Assembly: GCA_900550445.1 (NCBI GenBank)
Contig: URSF01000008.1
Span: 9,270 to 73,269, forward strand
Direction of reading: 5' to 3'
DNA length: 64,000 bases
Source: an uncultured Rhodospirillaceae bacterium
GTDB taxonomy: Bacteria; Pseudomonadota; Alphaproteobacteria; CAAGCB01; CAG-977
Under the pieces are notes generated by a model, which was not told where the DNA came from, ran no database searches, and saw only the letters and a program-made list of their open reading frames with translations. Shown here in pieces: positions 8,968 through 16,868 of the stretch (position 1 is its first letter; each line of letters opens with the position of its first letter). The position numbers and the translations under genes were made by a program.

Positions 8968-9170
8968 GGCTGGGGAACTCGGAGGTATGATTTTGATTTT
9001 TTGATGATATTAAATGACGGATTTCTGGGATTTTTAACAAGATGTTTTTCCCTTTTTATAAAAAATATTAGCAGTTTTGTTAGTATGTTTATCACGTTAA
9101 ATTATGCCTTTGAGATTGTAAACGGAGAAAAAGGAAAACTATAAAAATCTTTAAGGACAATTATAATTGA
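8968..9170 (-). pseudogene. Decayed inverted copy of the tRNA-Gln element's right end
   Basis: This stretch matches, base for base over most of its length, the reverse complement of 34,106-34,310. It shares the att-like GGCTGGGGAAC, the GGAGGTATGATTTTGATTTT segment, TTAAATGACGGATTT, the TTAGCAGTTTTGTTAG arm-like site, and TAAAAATC(C/T)TTAA. It carries many point changes. It therefore marks an older copy of the same integrative element family, in opposite orientation, 3.8 kb from tRNA-Gln. No intact gene is seen in 8780-9558 apart from this and the repeats described separately. Confidence 0.8.
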
Positions 9171-9324
9171 ATGCCGTAAAAAGCCGGAATCGCCTGTGAA
9201 ATGCAAGTTCGGCAAACCGCTAAAGAAAATAAAATCCGAAAATGTGATCATTTGTTCAAAATGTCCGGATTAGGACGAAAACTGTTTATGATTATCTCTA
9301 TCCTTGAACATTGGGTAAGCACCT

Positions 9325-9414
9325 CCTTTTTATCAAGGCTTCTTCTCCTCTTTCTCCCTTGCCATAAAAAAAGCGCCTTATCGGCGCTTTTAAATGGCTT
9401 AAGAGAAAGGGATT
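9325..9414. repeat. About 90-bp direct repeat, copy 1 (tRNA-Ser 3' end plus terminator)
   Basis: Near-identical to 9489-9577. It includes the tRNA-Ser terminator hairpin (AAAGCGCC/GGCGCTTT at 9370-9390) and a corrupted beginning of the tRNA 3' end (AAGAGAAAGGGATT in place of GGAGAGAAAGGGATT). Only this end of the tRNA is duplicated, so copy 1 encodes no tRNA. Confidence 0.85.
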
Positions 9415-9488
9415 GTTCACTTTCGTTCACCCCTCAAGGGGGTCGCTCGGACTATCGTCCTGCGCGTCGTCACCAAAGGTGACCGAAC

Positions 9489-9577
9489 CCTTTTTATCAA
9501 GGCTTCTTCTCCTCTTTCTCCCTCGCCATAAAAAAAGCGCCTTATCGGCGCTTTTAAATGGCGGAGAGAAAGGGATT
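9489..9577. repeat. About 90-bp direct repeat, copy 2 (joined to intact tRNA-Ser)
   Basis: This copy is the genuine downstream flank of tRNA-Ser. It differs from copy 1 by two substitutions in the flank and a short indel inside the tRNA acceptor end. The 74 bases between the copies contain a small GC-rich hairpin region with no gene. Confidence 0.85.
9529..9554 (-). terminator. Terminator of tRNA-Ser
   Basis: On the minus strand AAAGCGCC-GATAA-GGCGCTTT is followed by seven T, immediately downstream of the tRNA-Ser 3' end. A second copy lies at 9364-9390 in the duplicated flank. Confidence 0.85.
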
Positions 9578-9650
9578 CGAACCCTTGATAGGCTTTGACA
9601 CCTATACTTGATTTCCAATCAAGCTCCTTCGGCCTCTCGGACATCTCTCC
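9559..9650 (-). tRNA. tRNA-Ser(GGA)
   Basis: 92 bases including encoded CCA. The acceptor stem GGAGAGA/TCTCTCC, anticodon stem-loop CTTGA-TTGGAAA-TCAAG with anticodon GGA, a long variable arm typical of serine tRNAs, and the T arm GGGTTCGAATCCC are all visible on the minus strand. Confidence 0.97.
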
Positions 9651-9808
9651 TTAATCGGATAGGGGTACAAATACCCCATTCACTGCTAAAAAACAACATT
9701 TTTTTTATTTTTTCTTCTGATAGTTCATTTTTTCCTTGTATTTTTAATCTTTTTTAAAAATATTCTTTTTATCTTGAATAAAGAAAAAAACAAAACAGAA
9801 GGTTAAAC

Positions 9809-10084
9809 ATGTTTTTGGGACGTCTTTTGGGGTGGACCTTTCTTTTACTGGCTGTATTCACCGCTTCAGCCGAAGCCGTCGCCGCCCTCAGTACCGGCGA
9901 ATATATCAGTCTGGCGACCTCTGACGTTCTGACCATTATTACCGGAATTTCTCCGCAGACCGCGGATACGTTTACCGGACGGTTGCTGCTCTGGCCGGCC
10001 TGGGCCAGCATCGGATTGACCGGGCTGGTTCTGATTTTCCTGTGCCGCAAAAAGAAATATAAAAACTCCTTTTCGGTAAAATAA
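9809..10084 (+). CDS. Small inner-membrane protein with signal-like N-terminus
   Basis: 91 residues. The N-terminal segment R-L-L-G-W-T-F-L-L-L-A-V is hydrophobic and ends near A-S-A-E-A. A second membrane span (about residues 60-82, P-A-W-A-S-I-G-L-T-G) precedes a basic tail K-K-K-Y-K. Short proteins with this plan (first helix R-x-x-G-W, second helix P-A-W) are common and uncharacterised in Alphaproteobacteria. The start ATG has AGAAGG upstream. It converges on lepA, with 1 base between the stops. Function unknown. Confidence 0.75.
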   Translation: MFLGRLLGWTFLLLAVFTASAEAVAALSTGEYISLATSDVLTIITGISPQTADTFTGRLLLWPAWASIGLTGLVLIFLCRKKKYKNSFSVK

Positions 10085-10085
10085 T

Positions 10086-11888
10086 TTATTCGTCCCCGAT
10101 TCTTAACGCGGAAATAAAGGCTGACTGCGGAATTTCGACCTTACCGAACTGCCGCATCTTTTTCTTGCCCTCTTTCTGCTTTTCCAGCAGCTTGCGCTTT
10201 CTGGTAATATCGCCGCCATAGCATTTTGACGTAACGTCCTTGCGGAAAGCCGCGATATCCTCGCGCGCAATAATTTTTCCGCCGATTGCCGCCTGAATGG
10301 GAATCTTAAATTGATGACGCGGAATTAAAACCTTTAACCGCTCGCAAATCTGCCGGCCGCGACGTTCCGCGTCTGACCGGTGCGCTAAAAACGACAAAGC
10401 GTCAACGGTTTCTCCGTTTACCAAAATCGTTACTTTCACCAGATCTCCAGTCTGATAGCCGGCGACTTCGTAATCAAAACTGGCATAACCGCGCGTAATT
10501 GATTTTAAACGGTCATAAAAATCAAACACGATTTCATTTAATGGCAGGTCATAAACCAACATCGCCCGCGATCCGACATAAGTCAGATCTTTTTGCACGC
10601 CGCGGCGTTCCGTACACAGCTGCAAAACAGAGCCCAGATACTCATCGGGCACCAAAATGGACGCGTTGACCCAGGGTTCTTCAATCGAATCGATTTTCGT
10701 CACTTCCGGGAAATCCGCCGGATTATGCAATTCTTTTAACGTTCCGTCCGTCATATGCATTTTGTAAACAACGCTTGGCGCCGTTGTAATCAAATCAAGC
10801 CCGAATTCGCGTTCCAAACGCTCTTCAATGATTTCCATATGCAAAAGTCCCAGAAAACCACACCTGAATCCCTGGCCCAACGCCGCAGATTTTTCCGGCG
10901 TAAATTCAAAACTGGCGTCGTTCAGCTGCAGCTTGCCCAAAGCGTCGCGCAGATTTTCGTAATAACTGGTATCCAGAGGGAACATCGAACAAAATACGAC
11001 AGGCACACTGGGTTTGAAGCCGGGCAGAGCCTCTGCCGCGGGGCGCTTGTCGTCCGTAATCGTATCGCCGACTTTGGTATCGCCGACCGTTTTAATGCCG
11101 GCGGTGATAAATCCCAGCTCTCCGGCAGTCAGCTGCCCGATATCTTTCATTTTAGGCGTAAAGATGCCGACTCGTTCGACTTCATGCGTCGTGCCGTTTG
11201 CCATCATTCTGATTTTCATGCCTTTTTTCAAAACGCCGTCTTTGACTCTCACCAGAATAATAACCCCCAGATACGGATCGTACCAGGAATCGACTAGCAT
11301 CGCTTTCAACGGCGCTTCCGCATCACCCTGCGGCGCGGGCAACTGTGTAACAATGCTTTCCAAAACATCATCAATACCAACGCCTGTTTTAGCGGAAGTT
11401 TCAACCGCATTTGACGTATCAATACCGATCACATCTTCAATTTGCGCTTTAACTTCTTCCGGGTGCGCCGCCGGCAGATCAATTTTGTTGATAACGGTCA
11501 CCAATTCGTGATTCGCGTCCAAAGCTTTATAGACGTTTGCCAAAGTCTGCGCTTCCACCCCCTGTGAAGCGTCAACGACCAGTAAAGAACCTTCGCAAGC
11601 GGCCAAAGACCGGCTGACTTCATACGTAAAATCGACATGCCCCGGCGTGTCAATCAGGTTCAGCTGATATTCCCGCCCGTCTTTGGCTTTATAGTTCAGC
11701 CGGACCGTCTGCGCTTTAATCGTAATCCCGCGTTCGCGTTCCAGATCCATGGAATCCAATATCTGATCGCGCATTTCGCGTTCGGTCAACCCGCCGCATC
11801 TTTGGATCAGGCGGTCGGCCAAAGTCGATTTGCCGTGGTCAATATGAGCCACAATGGAAAAATTGCGAATATGAGATAAATCCGTCAT
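10086..11888 (-). CDS. lepA: Elongation factor 4 (LepA), ribosome-associated GTPase
   Basis: 600 residues, full length for LepA. G1 is A-H-I-D-H-G-K-S-T (residues 14-22), G3 D-T-P-G-H near residue 80 and G4 N-K-I-D near 134. The C-terminal LepA-specific domain shows R-G-Y-A-S-F-D-Y-E and R-x-x-Y-G-G-D-(I)[15 protein letters not shown]. LepA binds ribosomes and assists translation or initiation-stage quality control. It stands alone here, divergent from marC across 140 bases. Confidence 0.98.
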   Translation of the reverse strand: MTDLSHIRNFSIVAHIDHGKSTLADRLIQRCGGLTEREMRDQILDSMDLERERGITIKAQTVRLNYKAKDGREYQLNLIDTPGHVDFTYEVSRSLAACEGSLLVVDASQGVEAQTLANVYKALDANHELVTVINKIDLPAAHPEEVKAQIEDVIGIDTSNAVETSAKTGVGIDDVLESIVTQLPAPQGDAEAPLKAMLVDSWYDPYLGVIILVRVKDGVLKKGMKIRMMANGTTHEVERVGIFTPKMKDIGQLTAGELGFITAGIKTVGDTKVGDTITDDKRPAAEALPGFKPSVPVVFCSMFPLDTSYYENLRDALGKLQLNDASFEFTPEKSAALGQGFRCGFLGLLHMEIIEERLEREFGLDLITTAPSVVYKMHMTDGTLKELHNPADFPEVTKIDSIEEPWVNASILVPDEYLGSVLQLCTERRGVQKDLTYVGSRAMLVYDLPLNEIVFDFYDRLKSITRGYASFDYEVAGYQTGDLVKVTILVNGETVDALSFLAHRSDAERRGRQICERLKVLIPRHQFKIPIQAAIGGKIIAREDIAAFRKDVTSKCYGGDITRKRKLLEKQKEGKKKMRQFGKVEIPQSAFISALRIGDE

Positions 11889-12028
11889 TTAAAACCTTCA
11901 TTCAACAAACAACTGGCAATAACATATATGAAACCGTCGTATGATTAAACAAAATCTTTTTTCCCCTCTTTTATTTTCTGTTTTATTTATGCTATCCTGT
12001 TAAAAAGTTTAAAAAAAGGGTCTTAAAC

Positions 12029-12655
12029 ATGACAGCATTTTTTGATTTGTTCCTTCCGTCGTTTACGATGCTGTTTGTCACTATGGATCCGATCGGCAAC
12101 ATGCCGATTTTCATGAGCCTGACGGAAAGCCCGCGTCCGGGATATCGGTTATTAATGGCCAAACGATCTGTTTTGATCGGCTTTTCCGTTATGTTTTTTT
12201 TCGCTTATGCCGGCGAAGCTTTTTTAAATCTGCTGGGGATATCGATACCGGCGTTTCGTATTGCGGGCGGAATTATGCTGTTTATTGTCGCTCTGCAAAT
12301 GATTTTTATTGACGAACAAAAAGAAAAAGCGGCTGAAGAAGCTTCTGATCACCCGTATGAAAACGACGTATCCGTTTTTCCTTTGGCGGTTCCTTTAATC
12401 GCGGGCCCCGGCTCAATTGCTTCGATTATACTTTTGATGTCCGAAAGACATGGTAACATCAGCCAACAGGCGTATGTTATCGGATCGCTGATTGCCGTTT
12501 GCTTAATTACCTATTTTTTATTCAGACTGTCGAATCACTTTGCCCGCCTGTTCGGCCAGACGATCAACACGGTTATTTCCAAACTGCTCGGCATTATTTT
12601 AGGCGCGATGGCGTCACAGTTTATTATAGACGGCGTACACGGCCTGATCGCATAA
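12029..12655 (+). CDS. marC: MarC family (UPF0056) integral membrane protein
   Basis: 208 residues with six predicted membrane helices. D-P-I-G-N-(M)-P-I-F near residue 20, a central acidic/basic loop (E-Q-K-E-K-A-A-E-E), then P-L-A-V-P-L-I-A-G-P-G-S-I near 120 are hallmarks of the MarC/YhgN family. Family function remains unknown despite the name. ATG follows AAAAAAGGGTCTTAAAC. A tRNA-Gln gene lies 67 bases downstream with its own promoter. Confidence 0.93.
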   Translation: MTAFFDLFLPSFTMLFVTMDPIGNMPIFMSLTESPRPGYRLLMAKRSVLIGFSVMFFFAYAGEAFLNLLGISIPAFRIAGGIMLFIVALQMIFIDEQKEKAAEEASDHPYENDVSVFPLAVPLIAGPGSIASIILLMSERHGNISQQAYVIGSLIAVCLITYFLFRLSNHFARLFGQTINTVISKLLGIILGAMASQFIIDGVHGLIA

Positions 12656-12676
12656 TAAAAAAATTCAAAAAAACTC

Positions 12677-12705
12677 TTGTCAAAAAAAGCGTGAAGGGTT
12701 ATATA
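12677..12705 (+). promoter_or_regulatory. Promoter of tRNA-Gln
   Basis: TTGTCA (12677-12682), 17-base spacer, TATATA (12700-12705). Transcription should begin about 10 bases before the tRNA 5' end at 12723. Confidence 0.7.
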
Positions 12706-12722
12706 AATCATAAATTATTCAT

Positions 12723-12796
12723 TGGGGAATAGTTTAATGGTAGAACAGCGGACTCTGACTCCGTTAGTCTTGGTTCGAGTCCAGGTTCCCCAGCCA
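12723..12796 (+). tRNA. tRNA-Gln(CTG), integration target
   Basis: 74 bases. TGGGGAA...TTCCCCA acceptor stem, GCGGA-CTCTGAC-TCCGT anticodon arm with anticodon CTG, T arm GGTTCGAGTCC, and encoded CCA. The last 17 bases serve as attL of the integrative element downstream, and the tRNA stays intact after integration. Confidence 0.97.
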
Positions 12797-12797
12797 C
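12780..12797 (+). repeat. attL core (18-bp repeat with attR)
   Basis: TCCAGGTTCCCCAGCCAC at the tRNA-Gln 3' end is repeated exactly at 34,293-34,310. Similarity continues for about 45 bases through the terminator hairpin beyond each copy. Confidence 0.9.
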
Positions 12798-12802
12798 CTT
12801 GA

Positions 12803-12840
12803 AAGCCAAGTCGTTGAAAACAAACGAACTTGGCTTTTTT
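12803..12840 (+). terminator. Terminator of tRNA-Gln
   Basis: AAGCCAAGTCGTT...AACGAACTTGGCTT followed by T run. The same hairpin is repeated after attR (34,315-34,350), showing the att duplication extends beyond the tRNA. Confidence 0.85.
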
Positions 12841-12862
12841 ATGCTCGGGGAAATGTTAGCAG

Positions 12863-12882
12863 TGCTAACAAAACTGCTAACA
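12863..12882. promoter_or_regulatory. Putative integrase arm-type site, left
   Basis: TGCTAACAAAACTGCTAACA contains two TGCTAACA units. The identical 20-mer recurs near the element's right end. Nearby inverted units (GTTAGCAGTGCTAAC at 12,855-12,869 and TTGTTAGCA at 12,888-12,896) fit a cluster of recombinase or excisionase binding sites that also overlaps the integrase promoter region. Confidence 0.6.
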
Positions 12883-12907
12883 AACCTTGTTAGCACGGGC
12901 GGTTGTC

Positions 12908-14632
12908 ATGACATTGTACAATCGCGGCTATTCTTATTATGCCATACTGCGTGTTTCCCGAAACGCCTGCCATTCTTCCGGTAAAAAACAGGTCTGGATT
13001 TCTTTGCGAACGACAGACAAAAAAATAGCTCAACAACGTTATATTGTGGTAGCATCGAAAATCTTAAATCAAGAGTTAAGCAAACATCAAAAACGTGAAA
13101 AAATGGGCTACAACAAAGACGACAATACTTTGGACTTTGACAGGCAGCAGGCAGAAACCTTCGCTTATGAATGGCTGTTGAATGCCATCAATGAGGAAAA
13201 AGCCAAACAAGCGGGTAAGGTGCTGACTTCCGAACCTTATATGCAACAGTTTGCCATGTTGCGTTCGAAGTATTCTTTGGCGGATTATTCGGATATGGAA
13301 AAAACGGTCAGCTTGTTTTTGTTGCGCAACGGCTACCCGTTTCCTTCGGAAGAAACTGCCGATATTTTGTTTGAAGCTTTTATGCGTGCCGTTTTGCAGT
13401 TTTGTTCTTTTATGGCGAAAATGGCCGCCGGGGAGACCCAAAATTTCCCCGAACGTCTGTTAAGCGGTGTCCCGGCGGCTATTACGTTCGGATCTTATGC
13501 ATCAGGAATAACGACAACAACGGCTAAGCCGCTCAAACCCGACCTGACATTGGTTCAGTTGGCAGAAACGTATAACAACCTGGAATCCCGCAAAAATGCG
13601 ACAAAGGATTCACAGGAGCGCATCTTAGCCAAAACTCGCGTTTGGCAAGAGCTGCTCGGAAAAGAAAAGACCATTCGCACGCTTACCAGTGACGACCTGC
13701 AAAAAGCGGTGGCGGAACTCCCCTTTATCACCAAAGGCTTTGCGCGGACACATCAAGGAAACTACAACGTATTTCACGACATAGCAGAGGGTCGCAAACA
13801 CCCCTCAAAACGCATTTCTTCCAAGACATTGGGGGAATATATCAGCATTGTGAAAAAACTGTTGTCCTGGGCTGTGCGTTTCAAGTACCTGCAGGAAAAC
13901 CCTTTTGATTGCGTTGACGTACCGGTTGCGAAAAACGATGACGAAGGCGTTAAAAGGCTTCCCTTTACGTTAAATCAATTAAACGCAATTTTTCACGCGC
14001 CGATATATACGGGGTGTCGCGATGATAAATCGGGATATAACATTGTCGGGGAAGCTCACCCCCGCCGCGCACGATTTTGGGTGCCGTTATTAGGATTGTT
14101 TACCGGAGCCAGATGTAACGAGCTGTGCCAGTTATTGCCGTCAGACATTCATCAAACGGAGGGTGTTTGGGTTATCAGCATTAACGATGAAGGCGACAAA
14201 CACGTTAAGACAAAAGCCGGCATTCGCGAAATCCCCGTTCACCCTGAGCTGATAAAGATGGGCTTTTTGGATTATGTTCGGCAAATGAGAAGGGAAAAGC
14301 GACTGTTTCCGGAACTGAAACCTAATGCCCGAGGAGCCTATTCGGACGAGATGTCCCGTTGGTTCGGTCGTTTTTTAGAAACCGTCAACCGGACATTAAA
14401 GGCGAAAGACCGAATGGGGCAAGGTCATGTTTTCCACAGTTTTCGACACACGTTTCGTACCGAGTTGCGCAATAACGATGCAAGCAATGAGCACGTTCTG
14501 CGCTTAGGCGGTTGGGAGCGCGGTTCTTCTTTGGCTGACCATTACGGGACGATCAGCATGAAAGTCCTTGAGAAGACAATGATTGAAAAAGTCCGATATG
14601 ACGGTCTGGATTTAAATCATTTGTACGTATAG
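12908..14632 (+). CDS. Tyrosine recombinase (integrase) of the element
   Basis: 574 residues from ATG 12,908, preferred over the in-frame TTG at 12,887 because the decayed relative at 34,419 conserves this ATG context. The N-terminal about 45 residues (Y-Y-A-I-L-R-V..K-Q-V-W-I-S-L-R-T-T-D) resemble the DUF6538 head of phage-type integrases. The catalytic domain has R in F-T-G-A-R-C-N-E-L near residue 401, H-S-F-R-H-T-F-R near 510-517, G-G-W-E-R-G near 535, and a late Tyr in D-H-Y-G near 547. It catalyses site-specific integration into tRNA-Gln and excision. Intact and abutting attL, as usual for such islands. Confidence 0.93.
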   Translation: MTLYNRGYSYYAILRVSRNACHSSGKKQVWISLRTTDKKIAQQRYIVVASKILNQELSKHQKREKMGYNKDDNTLDFDRQQAETFAYEWLLNAINEEKAKQAGKVLTSEPYMQQFAMLRSKYSLADYSDMEKTVSLFLLRNGYPFPSEETADILFEAFMRAVLQFCSFMAKMAAGETQNFPERLLSGVPAAITFGSYASGITTTTAKPLKPDLTLVQLAETYNNLESRKNATKDSQERILAKTRVWQELLGKEKTIRTLTSDDLQKAVAELPFITKGFARTHQGNYNVFHDIAEGRKHPSKRISSKTLGEYISIVKKLLSWAVRFKYLQENPFDCVDVPVAKNDDEGVKRLPFTLNQLNAIFHAPIYTGCRDDKSGYNIVGEAHPRRARFWVPLLGLFTGARCNELCQLLPSDIHQTEGVWVISINDEGDKHVKTKAGIREIPVHPELIKMGFLDYVRQMRREKRLFPELKPNARGAYSDEMSRWFGRFLETVNRTLKAKDRMGQGHVFHSFRHTFRTELRNNDASNEHVLRLGGWERGSSLADHYGTISMKVLEKTMIEKVRYDGLDLNHLYV

Positions 14633-14720
14633 CAAGGAAAGAAACGCGGCATTTTAGCGAATCGCTTTTGCTTTCACAGCGCAACAGATTTGCAACTTAT
14701 AGATGAATCAATTACAACAA

Positions 14721-14762
14721 AAACAGCCTTGATGGGCATTTTTGAAGATGGGCTGTTTTTTT
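14721..14762 (+). terminator. Terminator downstream of integrase
   Basis: AAACAGCC (14,721-14,728) pairs with GGCTGTTT (14,751-14,758), followed by seven T. It lies 90 bases after the integrase stop. Confidence 0.75.
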
Positions 14763-14867
14763 GAGAATTTTGAGCGGTTTAACATATTGAAAATAAAAAG
14801 AATTTTGTTGTTCTTTTTTTTGGATAAAAAAGTTTTTTTTCTTCCATTTTTTGTGGTTTTTTGCTAA

Positions 14868-14988
14868 TATAATTAAGTAATCAACAAATGGATTTTTTCC
14901 AAATTGCGGGCGTTTGTTGGTTGAACTTCGTTAACCCGCTAAAGAGGAGGCCAAAATGGCAATAATTCTAAAATCTCCATCACCATAA
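14868..14988 (+). other. Possible leader: TATAAT box plus 10-codon ORF with strong Shine-Dalgarno
   Basis: TATAAT at 14,868-14,873 has no good -35. It precedes AAAGAGGAGG (14,941-14,950), ideally spaced from ATG 14,956, which opens a peptide of ten residues (M-A-I-I-L-K-S-P-S-P) ending in TAA at 14,986-14,988. A site this good before so short a frame suggests a leader peptide, or the remains of a gene cut after its start. The rest of the 527-base gap between the integrase and the next gene shows no other feature than the terminator. Confidence 0.35.
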
Positions 14989-15159
14989 ATATATAGATAA
15001 AACTGTTGCACGGTTTCATGTGTGTATGTGTTTATTTCGCATTAACACATGTTGCTTCTTTGCGCACGTTATAAATCTATATCTTAACTTCGTTAATATT
15101 GGCGAATGCGTTTGCCAATACAGTGTAATTTTGTGCCCAAAAGGCTGAAAGGTCAAAGC

Positions 15160-15846
15160 ATGTTTAATTTAAATACCGGTGATAATCACAGTAATCAAAC
15201 ACAAGCGGAAAGCATCGTAGATAAGGCTATTCTCGAAATCCGGGGATATATTAAAACGGAAGAAGATTCCTATAAAAAACATCAGGAAACGGGGATCGAT
15301 TTGCTTGTTTCTTTATGTCAAAAAACGGCTCAGATAAAAAAGTCTGACACCGCTAAAAAGGAGCTAAAGGAAAGAGCAAATGAAATCATAAAGCGGGTTA
15401 CAAAAAACGGCAAACAACCGGTTTGTAACAGCCTCTTTTTAAAGCTCTTCTATGTCTGTTTTTATCGCGATGACAATGAGAGTGTGACGTCAAATGCGTT
15501 TTCTCAAAAGAAGATGACCTATTACAACGCATATCTGTATTGTGACAGGAAATATGGAAATGAAGATTCTTCATTTTCTAACTTAAAAGAGAAGCTTCAA
15601 GATGACGGGATTACATCCGTTCGGAAATTATATGAGCTGTATTCTAAAGAATATTCGGATAGAAACAAAGAGGATCGTACGAAATATCCGACCTTTACTC
15701 ATAAGGACAAACTCTTTTCCATACATTCGAAACTTTTCAAAAAAGTTGTGGATGAGGATAAAGAATTTGTCGAAACTTTTGAGGAAAACGGTTTCGAAAT
15801 AACAGTTCAGGTTTCCAAAAAATCGTACGAGAAGGCCGCTTCTTAA
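15160..15846 (+). CDS. Hypothetical protein of the mobilisation module
   Basis: 228 residues from ATG 15,160, which follows GAAAGGTCAAAGC; an in-frame upstream ATG at 15,106 has no site. Not recognised. The protein is charged and helical, lysine-rich throughout, with no membrane span and no obvious nucleotide-binding motif. It starts M-F-N-L-N-T-G-D-N-H-S-N-Q-T. It lies immediately before the repeat cluster and the HUH/helicase genes on the same strand, so an accessory replication, mobilisation or regulatory role is possible (inference from position only). Confidence 0.6.
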   Translation: MFNLNTGDNHSNQTQAESIVDKAILEIRGYIKTEEDSYKKHQETGIDLLVSLCQKTAQIKKSDTAKKELKERANEIIKRVTKNGKQPVCNSLFLKLFYVCFYRDDNESVTSNAFSQKKMTYYNAYLYCDRKYGNEDSSFSNLKEKLQDDGITSVRKLYELYSKEYSDRNKEDRTKYPTFTHKDKLFSIHSKLFKKVVDEDKEFVETFEENGFEITVQVSKKSYEKAAS

Positions 15847-15856
15847 ATCTAACGAC

Positions 15857-16019
15857 TGTTCGCTTGATGCATGAATAAAACGCATCAAGCGAATAATTGC
15901 ACGTTCTGTCATGGAGGTGTGAAGATGTATCAAGCGAACATCTCCTGTGTAGCTGTACGCGGGAACAGAAGCGTAAGGCTATGTTTCGTGTATATGTGCA
16001 AATGTGTATCAAACGAACA
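15857..16019 (+). repeat. Iteron-like repeats and perfect hairpin upstream of the HUH gene
   Basis: Four copies of a TGTATCAAGCGAACA-like unit. An inverted one (TTCGCTTGATGC, 15,859-15,870) pairs perfectly with a direct one (GCATCAAGCGAA, 15,882-15,893) to give a 12-bp stem and 11-base loop. Two more direct copies lie at 15,926-15,940 and 16,005-16,019 (the latter with AAACGAACA). The hairpin is not followed by a T run, so it is unlikely to be a simple terminator. Position directly before a nuclease/helicase pair suggests an origin or autoregulatory site. Confidence 0.6.
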
Positions 16020-16043
16020 CTTAATTGTTTATGGAGAATGCTA

Positions 16044-16868
16044 ATGAAAAAAGTTCAAATTACTAAAATAAAGAAAAAAAACCGATCAAAACAAACAAGA
16101 CGTCATGTACTGTTTGCAGAAGAATTTGATAAAAATGCAAAATATCAATTAAAGAAGCTAAGCAAAGCTATAACCGAATATGAAGAAAATGCAGGAGAAG
16201 CAGGAAAGCTTCTTAAACGCATATCAGGTAATAGTAAGATTTTAATTCAGCCAAGGGCACTAGCTCCTTTTGCTAAGAGAATAACATCAAAACTTAACGA
16301 GTACGGATGTAATTCGGCATATATGTTTACTATTATCATAGGAGACCTTTTATTTGGAATAGATGACCTTGAAAGGAAATCCAAGGAAATTGCAAATTTC
16401 AGAAGGCAGGTTCAGGAATGGTTAGAAGGCTATGACTATATAGCAACCGTCGCTTTTGATTTTTTCAACAATGTAAAATTTGCCAATAGCGGGACATGTG
16501 TGTCTCCTCATATTCACGGGATCTTTTTTGATGAAATAAAGAAAAGAGGCAAAGAAAAGATAAGCAGGAAAATCAAGAATGATTCGGAGGAAAACTGCAT
16601 TCTAAGGCCTTTTGAAATTAAAGAGTACAGCAGGCTGATTGATGCGGTTCATTATGCTTTCAAGGGCCCTTTTGGCGGGAAGAATTACTATGAAATCGTT
16701 GAGGGGAAAAAGGGGAAAAAAGTTCGCAAAAGAACACCTCTAACATTGAAGGACTTGATAACCATTATTCAAAACTTCAAAGACACCCCTATAGACGCAT
16801 ACTGTTTCGCCGGAGGGAAGGGCATTAGTCTCTTACAAGAAATTCGTAAGGAGATGAAGAATGCATAA
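16044..16868 (+). CDS. HUH-like endonuclease (rolling-circle Rep or relaxase type), candidate
   Basis: 274 residues from ATG 16,044 (GGAG seven bases before; ATG 16,038 is also in frame). Residues 156-158 give H-I-H inside S-P-H-I-H-G-I-F-F, the two-histidine metal motif of HUH nucleases. About 46 residues later comes Y-A-F-K (204-207), matching the Y-x-x-K catalytic tyrosine motif. A beta strand I-A-T-V-A-F-D-F just before the histidines would be motif 1. The N-terminal third is basic. HUH enzymes nick one DNA strand and stay attached through tyrosine, starting rolling-circle replication or transfer. The helicase gene overlaps its end by 8 bases. Family membership is my inference from motifs and neighbour. 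Confidence 0.55.
   Translation: MKKVQITKIKKKNRSKQTRRHVLFAEEFDKNAKYQLKKLSKAITEYEENAGEAGKLLKRISGNSKILIQPRALAPFAKRITSKLNEYGCNSAYMFTIIIGDLLFGIDDLERKSKEIANFRRQVQEWLEGYDYIATVAFDFFNNVKFANSGTCVSPHIHGIFFDEIKKRGKEKISRKIKNDSEENCILRPFEIKEYSRLIDAVHYAFKGPFGGKNYYEIVEGKKGKKVRKRTPLTLKDLITIIQNFKDTPIDAYCFAGGKGISLLQEIRKEMKNA

Noticed and set aside
9413..9644. Short frames on both strands over tRNA-Ser (for example products ending G-I-R-T-L-D-R-L or starting M-S-E-R-P-K-E-L)
   Set aside because: These are the familiar accidental translations of serine tRNA genes and their complements.
10755..11511. Long plus-strand frames inside lepA
   Set aside because: Antisense shadows of a highly conserved gene.
12708..12896. 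Minus-strand frame across tRNA-Gln with G-E-P-G-L-E-P-R-L
   Set aside because: Accidental translation of the tRNA complement and terminator.
15859..15893. Hairpin after the gene at 15,160 as a terminator
   Set aside because: No T run follows, and its arms belong to a set of four related repeats; kept as iteron-like.
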